This document shows, piece by piece, positions 36,701 through 45,349 of a stretch of DNA of 64,000 nucleotides; positions within the stretch are counted from its first letter, which is position 1; every line of letters starts with the position of its first letter. This stretch comes from Pseudomonas eucalypticola (GTDB lineage: Bacteria > Pseudomonadota > Gammaproteobacteria > Pseudomonadales > Pseudomonadaceae), in NCBI RefSeq assembly GCF_013374995.1, contig NZ_CP056030.1, positions 3,752,501 to 3,816,500 of the forward strand, read 5' to 3'. The notes beneath the pieces were generated by a model. The model saw nothing but the letters and a program-made list of their open reading frames with translations. It searched no databases and was not told the origin of the DNA. The position numbers were made by a program, and so were the translations under genes.

Positions 36701-39700
36701 TACCGCGGCGGCCAACGGCACCTTCCAACTGACCCTGGCCAGCGCCCAGACCAACGGCCAGGCACTGTCGGTGACCGCCACTGACGCCGCCGACAACGTC
36801 TCCACGGCGGCCAACTACACCGCCGCCGATACGACCGCGCCGTTGGCGGTGACCAGCCTTGCGGTAGCCGCCGACGGCGCCACCCTAGCGGGCCAGGGCG
36901 AAGTGGGTGCCACCGTCACGGTGCGCGATGCCAGCGGCACCCTGCTGGGCACCGGAACCGTGGCCAGCAATGGCAGTTTCAGCCTGAGCCTGGCGCCTGC
37001 CGCAGCCGCCGGCACCACCCTCAGCGTGGTGCAGACCGACGCAGCGGGCAATGCTTCCGGCACGGCCACCGTGACCGCGCCCGGCAACCTCGCCGAGCCT
37101 GCCCCCACCAACCTGGTGCTCAGCGCCGATGGCCTGACCCTGACCGGCAACGCCACCCTGGGCAGCAACGTCAGCGTGCACAACGCGGCCGGCACCCTGC
37201 TGGGTAGCGCCCAGGTAGCCAGCGACGGTACTTTCAGCATCACCTTGAGCACCGCCCAGCTCAACGGCGAGCAGCTGTCGGCCACGGCCACGTCCAGCGA
37301 CGGCATCAACTCGCTGCCTACCGGCCTGGTCGCCGCTGACCTCACCGCACCTGCTGCCCTGACCGACCTGCACCTGGCGGCCAACGGCACCACCCTGACC
37401 GGGCACGGCGAAGCCGGAGCCACGGTCACGGTACTGGGCCAGGGCGGCATCGAGCTGGGTACCGCCGTGGTCGGCGCCAACGGCACCTTCAGCGTGACCC
37501 TGAGCACGGCACAAACCAACGGCCAGCTGCTGAACCTGAGCCAGGCCGACGCCGCGGGCAACGAGTCGCCCAGTGTCAACCTCACCGCGCCGGACCTGAT
37601 CGCCCCCGATGCCCCCACAGCCCTGGTGGTCAGCAGCAACGGCCTGTTGCTCTCGGGTACCGGCGAGGCCGGCACCACGGTCAAGGTCATCAACGCCGCC
37701 GGTGACCTGCTGGGTACCGGCACGGTGAACGTGGACGGCAGCTTCCAGATCACCCTGGCCACCCCCCAGGCCAACGGCCAGCAACTGGCCGTGACCCTGA
37801 CCGACGCCGCGGGCAATACCTCGGCCGCCACCGATTTGACCTCGGTGGACACCACCGCCCCCACAGCCCTCACGCAACTGGCCATCGCCAGTGACGGCGC
37901 CACCCTGACTGGCCATGGCGAGGCGGGCGCGACCGTCACCGTCACCGACGATGTCGGCACCGTGCTGGGCACCGCCACCGTGGGCACCACCGGCACCTTT
38001 ACCCTGGTGCTGGCAACCCCCCTGACCAACGCCGAAGTGTTGACATTGGTACAGGCCGACGCGGCCGGCAACCTGTCGCCCACCGCCACCCTGACCACCC
38101 CGGACTTCACCGCGCCGGATCAACTGGCGGACGTGGCCATCAATGCCGCCGGCGCCCTGGTCACGGGCACCGGCGAGGCCGGCGCCATCGTCACCGTGAA
38201 GGATCCCGCAGGCCTTGTGCTGGGCACCGCCGTGGTGCTGAGCGACGGCACGTTCAGCGTCAGCTTGAGCACACCGCAAATCAACGGCCAGCTGCTCACC
38301 GTGCAGCAGGCCGACCCACCCGGCAACGTCAGCACCCCGGTGGTGGTGAACGCACCCGACCTGACACCGCCCGACCTGGCCACCCAGCTGCAATTCAACG
38401 CCGATGGCTCGGTGCTCAGCGGGGTCGGCGAAGCGGGCACCACCGTGCATATCCTGCTGGCCGACAATACCGAAATCGGCACGGGGACCGTCGACAGCAC
38501 CGGGCATTTCCTGATCACCCTGGATACCGCCCAGGCCAACGGCCAGACCGTGTTCGTGACCTTGACCGATACGGCGGGCAACACCTCGGCCGCCGCCACC
38601 CAGGTCGCCCCGGACATCACCGCGCCGGATGCCGTTACCGGGCTGGCCCTGGACGCTACAGGGCTAGTGGTGAGTGGCGCCGGCGAGGCCGGCGCCACCG
38701 TCACGGTCACCAATGCCGCGGGCACCACGCTGGGCACTGGCACGGTCGACGCCAACGGCCAGTTCACCCTGACCCTGAACGCCGCGCAGCTCAATGGCGA
38801 GCAACTGTCGGTGGTGCAACAGGACGCCACGGGCAACCTCTCGGGCACCACCCCCCTGTTGGCCACCGACGTCACCGCCCCCGCCGCCCCGGCGGTCACA
38901 ACCCTCACCACCGATGGTCTGACCCTGACCGGCACCGGTGAGGCCGGCGCGACGTTGGTGGTCACCAGCGCCAGCGGTGCCACCCTGGCCACCGTGACCG
39001 TCGCCGCCGATGGCACCTACACAACCCCATTGAGCAGCGCCCAGGTCAACGGCGAGCTGCTGACACTGGTGCAGACCGATGCCGCGGGCAACCACAGCCT
39101 GCCCCTGGTGTATCAGGCCGCCGACACCACCGCGCCGGACGACGTTACCGCCCTGGCGGTCAGCGCCACGGGCCTGGCCGTCACGGGCCTGGGCGAAGCC
39201 AATGCCACGGTCACGGTCACCAGCGCGGCGGGTGCGACGCTAGGCACTGCTACCGTGGGCGTCGACGGCCACTTCACCGTGGTGCTCAATGGCGCGCAAC
39301 TGAACGGCGAAACCCTCACCGTCAGCCAGGCCGACCCGGCCGGTAACCTGTCGGGCAACCAGACCGTAACCGCCAGCGACATCACGGCCCCTGGCATCCC
39401 TACCGTGACGATTCTGTCCACCGATGGCCTGACCCTCACCGGCACCGCCGAGGCCAACAGCCAGGTGACCGTCACCAGCGCCGACGGCACCCTGCTGGGT
39501 ACGGCCACCGCCACGGCGGGCGGGACCTACAGCGTTGGGCTCAACGCCGCGCAAATCAATGGCCAGGTGCTGTCGATCGTCGCTACCGACGCTTCGACCA
39601 ACGCCTCGACGCCACTGACCTACACCGCAGCCGATACCCAGGCCCCGGATGCCGTCACCAACCTGAGCATCAGCGCCGACCACAGCCAACTGGCCGGGCG

Positions 39701-42700
39701 TGGTGAGGTCGGGGCCACGGTAGAGGTTACCGATGCTGTCGGCACCTCGGTCGGCACCGGCATTGTCGCCGCCAATGGCACCTTCGTGATTGACCTGACC
39801 CCAGGGATCGTCGCCAACGCTGTGCTCACCGTGGTGCAGACCGATACCAGCAATAACACCTCGTTGTCCGCCGACTTGACGGTACCGGTCAACCCGGCTC
39901 CCGATGCCCCGACCAACGTAGTACTGGAGGCCGACGGCGTCACCTTGGCGGGAGGCGCCGTCGCGAACAGCACCATTACCGTCTATAGCGCCACCGGCAC
40001 GGTACTGGGCACCGGGACCACCGATGCCGACGGTGCATTCACAGTGACCCTGAGCAGCCCGCAGACCAACGGCCAGACGCTGTCGGTCACCGCCAGCACC
40101 GCGACCGGTGGCGCTTCGCTGCCCACGGAAGTGGTGGCCGCGGACACCACCGCGCCCGACCCATTGAGCGGCCTGGCCGTCACCGGTGCAGGGCTGCTGG
40201 TAACCGGCCACGGTGAAGCCGGCGCCACGGTGACGGTCACCTCGGCCACCGGTGCGGTGCTGGGCACGGGCCTTGTCAATGCCGCCGGTACTTTCACCGT
40301 CACCCTCAATGCCGCGCAGACCAACGGTCAACTACTGACCGCAGTGCAAACCGACACCCACGCCAACACCTCCACAGCAGTCACCGTGCAGGCCGCGGAC
40401 ACTACCGCGCCAGTAGCGCCCAGCCTGCTCGCCCTCGACACCGCTGGCCTGGTCCTGTCGGGCCTGGGCGAGACCGGCGCCACCGTGACCGTCACCAATG
40501 CCGCCGGCACGGTGCTGGGGACGGGTACCGTGGTAGGCGGCACCTTTGCCGTTACCTTGAGCGCCGCGCAATTGAACGGCCAGACCCTGACCGTCAGCCA
40601 GGCGGATACCGCCGGCAACGTCTCGGCCGGAACCGCGCTGGTGGCCAACGACACCACCGCGCCAGCACAACTGGCCAACCTGGCACTGACCGGCACCGGC
40701 CTGCAAGTCACCGGTACCGGTGAAGCGGGGGCCACGGTCACCGTGACCAGTGCCACCGGCACCGTGCTGGGCACCACCCAGGTGGGCTCGGCCGGTACCT
40801 TTACCGTTACCCTGGGTACCGCCCAGCTCAACGGTCAAGTGCTGACCCTGGTGCAGACCGACGCGGCTGGCAACACCTCACTGGCGTCGACCCTGACGGC
40901 CACGGACACCCAGGCCCCCGCGGCCCCCACCACGCTGGCGCTGGCCGTCGACGGCACAACCTTGACCGGTGCCGGTGAGGCCGGTGCCACGGTCACCGTC
41001 AGCAGCGCTGGCGTGACCCTGGGCACCGCCGTGGTCGGCACCGGTGGCACCTTCACGGTGACCCTGAGCAGCGCCCAACTCGACGGCCAGGTGCTGACCG
41101 TGCGCCAGGCCGACGCGGCCGGCAATGTCTCGGCCACGGCCAGCCTGACCGCACCGGATACCACGGCACCCGCCGCGCCTACCGGTGTTCTGGTGAACGC
41201 CAGCGGCACCGTGGTCACCGGTACCGGCGTGGCCGGCTCCACCGTCAAGGTGCTGCTGGGTACCACGGTGCTGGGCACCACCACCGTGGCTGCCAACGGC
41301 AGTTTTTCGGTGGCCCTCACAACCGCGCAGATCAACAGCCAGGTCCTGAGCGTCACCCAGGCCGACCCTAGTGGCAACGTTTCGGTCGCCGCCACTGCCA
41401 CCGCCCCGGACCTGACACCGCCCGCCGCCGCAGGCACCTTGCTGGTCAGCGCCGACGGCCTGACCGTCAGCGGTACCGGCGAGGCCAACAGCACCGTCAC
41501 CATCAAGGCCGCGTCCGGCCTGGTGCTGGGCACCGGCACCGTCGGCGGCACCGGAGTGTTCAGCGTCAACCTCAGTACCGCGCAGATCAACGGCGAAACC
41601 CTCAGCGTCAGCCTTACCGACAACAAGGGCAACGTCTCCACCGCGGTCACCGTCGTGGCGCCGGACATCGACGCCAACGCCCCCGTCACTGCCAGCAACG
41701 ACTTGGCCGTGGCCACGGTCAACCTGACGCCGGTGACCACCACCGCCCACTACACCGATTCGTTCACCACCCTGCTGGCCGGGTTCTCCAAGGCGTACAC
41801 CTTTACCGTGGGCAGCGGTACCTCCGTTACCTCCACTTTGACGCTGACGGCAGGCAGCCTGGTCTCGCTGTTGACGGGCGTCAGCTATACCCTGCAAGTC
41901 AAGGACGCGAGCGGCAACTGGGTCACCCTGGACGTCAATGGCAATCGCGGCATTCTCGACCTGCTGACCATCAACACCCAGGAGGTGCAGGTACAGATCA
42001 GCTCGTTGCTGGCCGGCGATTACCGCCTGGTGGTGTCCAGCAGTGGCATCGGCGTGCTGACCACGGTGACCACCGACCTGTCTCAGCAAACCAGCAGCCT
42101 GACGCAGTTCACCGGCTCGGCGGGCGTGGCCACAACCGGCAACGTGCTCACCGACACCGGCACCAACGGCCTGGCCGACCAACTGGGCCCGGACAGCGCC
42201 GCCGTGCTGCAGATCGCCAAGAACGGCACCTTCGTCACTGCCGCCAGTGGCGCCGGTACCACGGTGCAGGGGCTGTACGGCACGCTGGTGATCCACGCCG
42301 ACGGCAGCTACACCTACACCGCCAACGGCGCCACCAGCAGCATCGGCCAGGTGGACACCTTCACCTACCAGCTGGTGCACGCCAACGGCTTGACCGCCAC
42401 GGCCACGCTGTACGTGCGCATCGAAAGCCCGCAGTCCACCGAGACCTGGAGCAGCACCAACCTGGCGGCCGCCGCCACCGTGGTGGACGCCACCTACGAC
42501 ATCGCCAGCACCAGCATTACCCTGGCGGCCAAAGAGGTGACCAGCACCGCGACCCTGGGGACGCTCTCCGTGCCGCTACTGGGCGGCGCCAATGCCACCT
42601 ACACCACCAGCGTGGCAGCCAACACGGTGAGCGACTTGACGGTCACCCTCAACGCCAGCAACTTGCTGAGCCTGGCCAGCAGCCTGACCCTGGGCCTGTA

Positions 42701-43775
42701 CAAGCTCAACACCAGCACCGGCCAGTACGTGCTGGTGAAAAGCGTCAGCGGCGGTGCGCTGCTGAGCCTGGGGGGCAACAACTATGGCGTGACCTTCGAC
42801 GACCAGACCGCCGGTACCTACCAGGTCAAAGTCACGGTCACCGGCATCGGGCTGGCCAGCAGCATCACCACCAGCATCACCAACGTGGCCACCTACACCA
42901 ACCAGTACGTCGTGGGCAGCTACACGCCGGTCAGCGGCAACCTGCTCACCGACACCGCCGGCGGCGGTGCCGACCTGCTCGGCTCTACTTACACCGTGCT
43001 CAGCGTCCTGCTGGCCGGCACCTACGTGACGCCCGGCTACAACGGCACCACGATCGCCGGTACCTACGGTTCGTTGCTGGTGCACGCCGACGGCAGCTAC
43101 ACCTACACCCTCAATGCCGGACTGACAGACGCCGCGATCGGCCACACGGATGTGTTCACCTACGAGCTCACGCACCCCAACGGCACCACCGACATCTCGA
43201 CCCTGACCATCGACCTGACCCAGGCGGGTGCCACCGCGACCACCTTCAGTGCCCTGGTCAGCGATGACAGCACCACGGCAACCACCACGGCGACGGCGGC
43301 GACCACCAGTACCGAAGTGCTGCAAGGCACCGACGGCAACGACACCCTGGACGCCATCCATGGCGGCGCGGTGACCATCATCGGTGGTGCCGGCAACGAC
43401 ACCATGATCGTCCATGACCAGAACTTCGCATCGGTGGACGGCGGCACCGGCACCGACACCCTGATGTGGGACGGCGGCGACGCCACCATCGACCTGGGCA
43501 CCCTGGCCAGCCGCATCCACAACATCGAGGTCCTGGACCTCAACAGCACCAGTGCGGTGGCCTTGACCCTCAACCTGGCCGACATGCTGGCGGTGATCGA
43601 GAGCGGCGACACCAAGTTGATCATCAAGGGCAACAGCCAGGACAGCGTGCACATGACCGATACGTGGACCGCCAGCGGCACGGAGACCGCCGACGGCGTG
43701 AGTTACACCCAGTACACCCCCGAGCAAGACCCCAGCCACCATCTTTGGGTACAGAGTGGGGTGCATGTGGTCTGA
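30735..43775 (+). CDS. bapA: Giant BapA-type biofilm adhesin with about 41 Ig-like repeats, type I secreted
   Basis: 4,346-residue cell-surface adhesin. Residues 1 to about 135 form a BapA-prefix domain (MDNIVVADKATAQVTAQQFG; NGEHVRVSNFF). A hydrophobic segment (PEWAIAGLGLLGAGG) and a run of eight Gly near residue 140 follow. From about 158 to 3645 I count 41 Ig-like repeats of about 85 residues, each starting like TTAPDAP-x-x-L-x-V and ending DAAGN-x-S. Two BapA-type C-terminal domains share YG-[ST]-L-x-[IV]-HADGSYTYT (about 3845 and 4107). About two RTX nonapeptides (GGAGNDTMI, GGTGTDTLM; about 4215-4245) and a terminal secretion region end it. There is no signal peptide, consistent with type I export by the three genes downstream. 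AGGAAGAG precedes ATG 30735; an in-frame extension to 30606 is unlikely. Confidence 0.95.
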   Translation: MDNIVVADKATAQVTAQQFGDVSLPNPAVVQIPVPPDQVASVTRSGDDAVLNLKNGEHVRVSNFFKANAEGVRSDMVFQDENGTLWQAQYNAEAFHGFTFAQVSSLDDLLAGVGVVGSATPEWAIAGLGLLGAGGATAAAVGGGGGGGGSSDSGTAVDTTAPDAPSGLSLSGNGLVLSGLGEIGSTVTVRDAAGNVLGSGTVGSDGSFQVTLSNPQTNGQTLDVTLTDAAGNTSAPGTVTAADTSAPDAPGNLAVNADGSQLSGTAEAGSTITVRGADGSVLGTAVAGADGTFTLTLSQPQTNGQTLTVSATDTAGNTSTAGSVTVADTTAPDAPGNLAVNADGSQLTGTAEAGSTVTVRGADGSVLGTAVAGADGTFSLTLSQPQANGQTLTVSATDATGNTSTNATLTVADTTAPDAPGNLAVTADGSQLTGTAEAGSTVTVRAADGSVLGTAVVAADGTFTLTLSPAQTDGQSLNVSATDAAGNTSTPATAVAPDIGTPDTTAPDAPTDVAISGSGTLVSGHGEVGSTATVIDANGTVLGTAVVGADGSFSLTVSPAQDNGQTLQVTLTDAAGNVSANVALTAPDIQPPAQPANLVLSADGLTLTGTTEPGARVLVHDANGQVIGAARANLDGTFTLTLDTAQINGEHLDVTATDAAGNSSAPVALQAGDTTAPDAVSNVVISADGLALSGQGEAGATVSITNAAGTVIGTGTVSANGTFEVTLAPGVTQGDLVRVVQADAQGNVSPAVTVLAPDADGPATPSDLVVNADGSQVTGTGTAGNLVEVRDGSGNLLGSAVVDTNGQFTVILTPAQANGEVVDVTAIDGNGESSVTVPITAPDITGPTAATDLVVNANGLLLTGRGEVGATVSVTDANGNVLGTAVVAANGSFAVTLANAQINGEALQVTLTDAAGNPSPATAVTAPDLDGPLQPDSLALNIAGTVLTGHGEAGAQITVTDANGNPLGTATVAADGTFSVTLSSAQNNGQTLLVAATDAAGNGAGPVTFVAADTQAPAAATDLVVDGTGSVLTGSGEVGATVTVRDSSGAVLGTATVDGTGHFTVSLSTAQDNAQVLQVVQADAAGNPSTPAQVTAPDLVAPGELTTLSISANGTLVSGQGEPGATVTVRDADGNSLGSAVVGSNGTFEVTLSPAQVNGQALTAEQSDAAGNASPTTDLTAPDIQAPDAPANLALNGAGDALNGTGEPGATVYVYSRDGTLLGSDTVGANGSFTVALSTAQTDGEVLRVNQTDMGNNTSADASLTAADSTPPAPVDGLAISGNGATVTGTGEAGDTVYVRASDGTLLGSSVVADNGTFSVTLTPAQLNGEVLSVTQLDTAQNPSTALSLTAPDLTAPAVPTDLAVSTDGLSVTGNAEANSHIEVRAADGTLLGEVDADGNGAFNVTLNAAQTNAQALQVTATDASNNTSLPGDVNAPDTTAPQDVTNLAVSPDGTQVSGVGEAGSTVTVRDGTTVLGTGTVASDGVFLITLTTAAATGSTLSVTSTDAANNSSTPVDVAGPDGTQLAAPSDLALSSDGTTLTGAGTAGSTITVVDSTGTNLGTTTVNSLGRFTLRFATAQLNAQVLHVTATDSANHTSVPSTVVAADSTAPDAPTDVAVNSTGTTLTGKGEVGATVTALDSAGTVLGSATVASNGTFVIALTPAQADAQALTVTQADAAGNVSQPASTVAPDLTAPDAATGLAINNVGTVVNGQGEAGATVTITNAAGTVVGTGTVDQSGNFQVTLNPAQTDGANLHVSLTDAAGNVSADATVATLDTTPPATVANLTISNDGATLNGTGEAGATVRVTDSSGVLLGTATVAANGTFSVALAPAPNNGQTLDVYQTDAAGNASPSATLTAPDITPPAALTQVAVNADGITVTGHGEPNATVSVRSADGTLLGTGLVASNGAFTLTLTTAQLNAQVLTVTQEDPPGNVSTAVTVTAQDLTPPDSPTDLALNGAGLQLTGHAEAGSTVTVSDAQGNVLGTATAAANGTFQLTLASAQTNGQALSVTATDAADNVSTAANYTAADTTAPLAVTSLAVAADGATLAGQGEVGATVTVRDASGTLLGTGTVASNGSFSLSLAPAAAAGTTLSVVQTDAAGNASGTATVTAPGNLAEPAPTNLVLSADGLTLTGNATLGSNVSVHNAAGTLLGSAQVASDGTFSITLSTAQLNGEQLSATATSSDGINSLPTGLVAADLTAPAALTDLHLAANGTTLTGHGEAGATVTVLGQGGIELGTAVVGANGTFSVTLSTAQTNGQLLNLSQADAAGNESPSVNLTAPDLIAPDAPTALVVSSNGLLLSGTGEAGTTVKVINAAGDLLGTGTVNVDGSFQITLATPQANGQQLAVTLTDAAGNTSAATDLTSVDTTAPTALTQLAIASDGATLTGHGEAGATVTVTDDVGTVLGTATVGTTGTFTLVLATPLTNAEVLTLVQADAAGNLSPTATLTTPDFTAPDQLADVAINAAGALVTGTGEAGAIVTVKDPAGLVLGTAVVLSDGTFSVSLSTPQINGQLLTVQQADPPGNVSTPVVVNAPDLTPPDLATQLQFNADGSVLSGVGEAGTTVHILLADNTEIGTGTVDSTGHFLITLDTAQANGQTVFVTLTDTAGNTSAAATQVAPDITAPDAVTGLALDATGLVVSGAGEAGATVTVTNAAGTTLGTGTVDANGQFTLTLNAAQLNGEQLSVVQQDATGNLSGTTPLLATDVTAPAAPAVTTLTTDGLTLTGTGEAGATLVVTSASGATLATVTVAADGTYTTPLSSAQVNGELLTLVQTDAAGNHSLPLVYQAADTTAPDDVTALAVSATGLAVTGLGEANATVTVTSAAGATLGTATVGVDGHFTVVLNGAQLNGETLTVSQADPAGNLSGNQTVTASDITAPGIPTVTILSTDGLTLTGTAEANSQVTVTSADGTLLGTATATAGGTYSVGLNAAQINGQVLSIVATDASTNASTPLTYTAADTQAPDAVTNLSISADHSQLAGRGEVGATVEVTDAVGTSVGTGIVAANGTFVIDLTPGIVANAVLTVVQTDTSNNTSLSADLTVPVNPAPDAPTNVVLEADGVTLAGGAVANSTITVYSATGTVLGTGTTDADGAFTVTLSSPQTNGQTLSVTASTATGGASLPTEVVAADTTAPDPLSGLAVTGAGLLVTGHGEAGATVTVTSATGAVLGTGLVNAAGTFTVTLNAAQTNGQLLTAVQTDTHANTSTAVTVQAADTTAPVAPSLLALDTAGLVLSGLGETGATVTVTNAAGTVLGTGTVVGGTFAVTLSAAQLNGQTLTVSQADTAGNVSAGTALVANDTTAPAQLANLALTGTGLQVTGTGEAGATVTVTSATGTVLGTTQVGSAGTFTVTLGTAQLNGQVLTLVQTDAAGNTSLASTLTATDTQAPAAPTTLALAVDGTTLTGAGEAGATVTVSSAGVTLGTAVVGTGGTFTVTLSSAQLDGQVLTVRQADAAGNVSATASLTAPDTTAPAAPTGVLVNASGTVVTGTGVAGSTVKVLLGTTVLGTTTVAANGSFSVALTTAQINSQVLSVTQADPSGNVSVAATATAPDLTPPAAAGTLLVSADGLTVSGTGEANSTVTIKAASGLVLGTGTVGGTGVFSVNLSTAQINGETLSVSLTDNKGNVSTAVTVVAPDIDANAPVTASNDLAVATVNLTPVTTTAHYTDSFTTLLAGFSKAYTFTVGSGTSVTSTLTLTAGSLVSLLTGVSYTLQVKDASGNWVTLDVNGNRGILDLLTINTQEVQVQISSLLAGDYRLVVSSSGIGVLTTVTTDLSQQTSSLTQFTGSAGVATTGNVLTDTGTNGLADQLGPDSAAVLQIAKNGTFVTAASGAGTTVQGLYGTLVIHADGSYTYTANGATSSIGQVDTFTYQLVHANGLTATATLYVRIESPQSTETWSSTNLAAAATVVDATYDIASTSITLAAKEVTSTATLGTLSVPLLGGANATYTTSVAANTVSDLTVTLNASNLLSLASSLTLGLYKLNTSTGQYVLVKSVSGGALLSLGGNNYGVTFDDQTAGTYQVKVTVTGIGLASSITTSITNVATYTNQYVVGSYTPVSGNLLTDTAGGGADLLGSTYTVLSVLLAGTYVTPGYNGTTIAGTYGSLLVHADGSYTYTLNAGLTDAAIGHTDVFTYELTHPNGTTDISTLTIDLTQAGATATTFSALVSDDSTTATTTATAATTSTEVLQGTDGNDTLDAIHGGAVTIIGGAGNDTMIVHDQNFASVDGGTGTDTLMWDGGDATIDLGTLASRIHNIEVLDLNSTSAVALTLNLADMLAVIESGDTKLIIKGNSQDSVHMTDTWTASGTETADGVSYTQYTPEQDPSHHLWVQSGVHVV

Positions 43776-43808
43776 ATTGCACTAGGGTAATGAAGTAGGC
43801 ATCAGCTC

Positions 43809-43877
43809 TGCAGGAGCTGGCTTGCCAGCGCGCTGTTGCGCAGCATTGGAAAGCTCGCTGGCAAGCCAGCCCCTGCA
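43809..43877. repeat. REP-type inverted repeat between adhesin and secretion genes
   Basis: Arms at 43809-43830 (TGCAGGAGCTGGCTTGCCAG then CG) and 43856-43877 are nearly perfect complements separated by 25 nt. The core GCTGGCTTGCCAGC is a Pseudomonas REP motif. There is no T-run, so it is not a classical terminator. Standing between bapA and the secretion genes, it may stabilise or attenuate the transcript and set a low transporter-to-adhesin ratio. Confidence 0.8.
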
Positions 43878-43915
43878 CGGGGCGAAGAAATTCAGAACCA
43901 CAGTAAGGGACTTAC

Positions 43916-45349
43916 GTGAAGCCAGTTCGACTAGGGATGTTATCGGCGGTCGTATTGACCACCAGCCTGCAGTACACGTTTTCCCCATCGGCCACGGCCG
44001 ACGACCATCTGGACCCCGGGCTCAGTGTCATCAGCCCGAGCCAATTGCGCAGCAGCCCGGACCGGGTCAGCGCCGAGCCCACCGGCCCGGCGTCGGTCAA
44101 GGCCAGTGACCAGTCCCTGGGGCTGGAGCAGGCCATTCGGGTCGCGGTGGATTGGCACCCCAGCATCGGCCAGGCCATCGGCACCCTCTACCAGCAGGGC
44201 GAAGGCATCAACGTCGCCCAGGCCGGCTACTACCCGCAGATCACCGGCGGCATCAAGGGCGGCTACGACAGCGGCTACGACGGTAACCGCAACACCCAGG
44301 CCATCAGCATCTCGCTCAAGCAGATGATTTATGACTTCGGCAAGGTCGACACCGCCGTGGACGCCGCCCGCGCCAAGGTGGCGCAGAGCCAGGCCAATAT
44401 CCTGCTGGCCATCGACCAGGTGGCACGCGATACCGCCTACGCCTACATCGAAGTGCAGCGCTACCAGCACCTGCTGCTGATCGCCCGCGACCAGATCCAC
44501 GGCATCGGCGACATCGTCGACCTGGCCCAGCAACGCAGCGACATGGGCGCCAGCACCCGCTCCGACGTGGTTCAGGCGCAGTCCCGGGCCGAAGGCGGCA
44601 TGGCCACCCTGCAAGATTACAAGGCCCAGTACGCACGCTGGCAGTCAACCCTGGCCAACCTCCTGGGCCGACGCAGCGTGCCCCAGGTCACCGACGCCTT
44701 CTCCCCGGGGCTGAACCAGGCGTGCCTGGCGCCGGACAATGGCGATGCGCTGCCCGCCGTGCTGGCCGCCGTGGCCCAGCGCAGCCAGGCCCAGGCTGAA
44801 CTGGCCCAGGCCAAGGCCGAGGCCTACCCCACCCTGTCGCTGGAGCCGTCGTTCAACCAGTACCTGGACAACGACTACAACAAGGACGACCCCTTGGTGG
44901 ACCGCACCCAGGTGGGCATCTTCCTCAACCTGGAAGTGCCGATCTACCAGGGCGGCGCCATCAGCGCCCGCAGCCGCGCCGCCGGCCATGCCCTGACCGC
45001 CGCCGATTCGGCCGAGGACGCCGCCCGCCTGCAGGCGCGCCAGGGCCTTACCGAAGCCCAATCACAGACCGCCGGCCTGGGCCGACGCCTCGATGCCCTG
45101 AAAACCCGCGAGGCCAGCATCAGCCAGGCCCGCGAGCTCTATGGCAAGCAATACCTGGAACTCGGTACCCGTCCCCTGCTGGACCTGCTCAACGCCGAGC
45201 AGGAGATCTACCAGTCGCGCTTCGACCTGGAAAACACCGTGGCCGACCTGCGCCGCCTGCAAATCGATTGCCTTTACAACAGTGGCGGCCTGCGCCGCGC
45301 CTTCGGCATCGACCACAGCACCATCCAGCACGTGGAGATCCAGCCATGA
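43916..45349 (+). CDS. bapB: TolC-family outer-membrane channel of the adhesin type I secretion system
   Basis: 477-residue outer-membrane efflux protein. After an N-terminal signal region come two TolC-type repeats rich in helical hairpins: LGLEQAIRVAVDWHPSIGQA, GYYPQITGGIKGGYDSGYDG, RDTAYAYIEVQRYQHLLLIA, later TQVGIFLNLEVPIYQGGAIS and YLELGTRPLLDLLNAEQEIY. It forms the exit duct for the adhesin with the ABC and HlyD proteins encoded next. The start is GTG at 43916 with AAGGGA upstream; ATG at codon 8 is an alternative. The stop overlaps the ABC gene start (ATGA). Confidence 0.92.
   Translation: MKPVRLGMLSAVVLTTSLQYTFSPSATADDHLDPGLSVISPSQLRSSPDRVSAEPTGPASVKASDQSLGLEQAIRVAVDWHPSIGQAIGTLYQQGEGINVAQAGYYPQITGGIKGGYDSGYDGNRNTQAISISLKQMIYDFGKVDTAVDAARAKVAQSQANILLAIDQVARDTAYAYIEVQRYQHLLLIARDQIHGIGDIVDLAQQRSDMGASTRSDVVQAQSRAEGGMATLQDYKAQYARWQSTLANLLGRRSVPQVTDAFSPGLNQACLAPDNGDALPAVLAAVAQRSQAQAELAQAKAEAYPTLSLEPSFNQYLDNDYNKDDPLVDRTQVGIFLNLEVPIYQGGAISARSRAAGHALTAADSAEDAARLQARQGLTEAQSQTAGLGRRLDALKTREASISQARELYGKQYLELGTRPLLDLLNAEQEIYQSRFDLENTVADLRRLQIDCLYNSGGLRRAFGIDHSTIQHVEIQP

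Noticed and set aside
30801..43766. Very long antisense open frames (885, 1,079, 621, 540 and 500 codons) opposite the adhesin gene.
   Set aside because: They are a by-product of 41 GC-rich repeats with few stop codons on the other strand; their translations are low-complexity Gly/Val/Ala-rich strings with no family signature.
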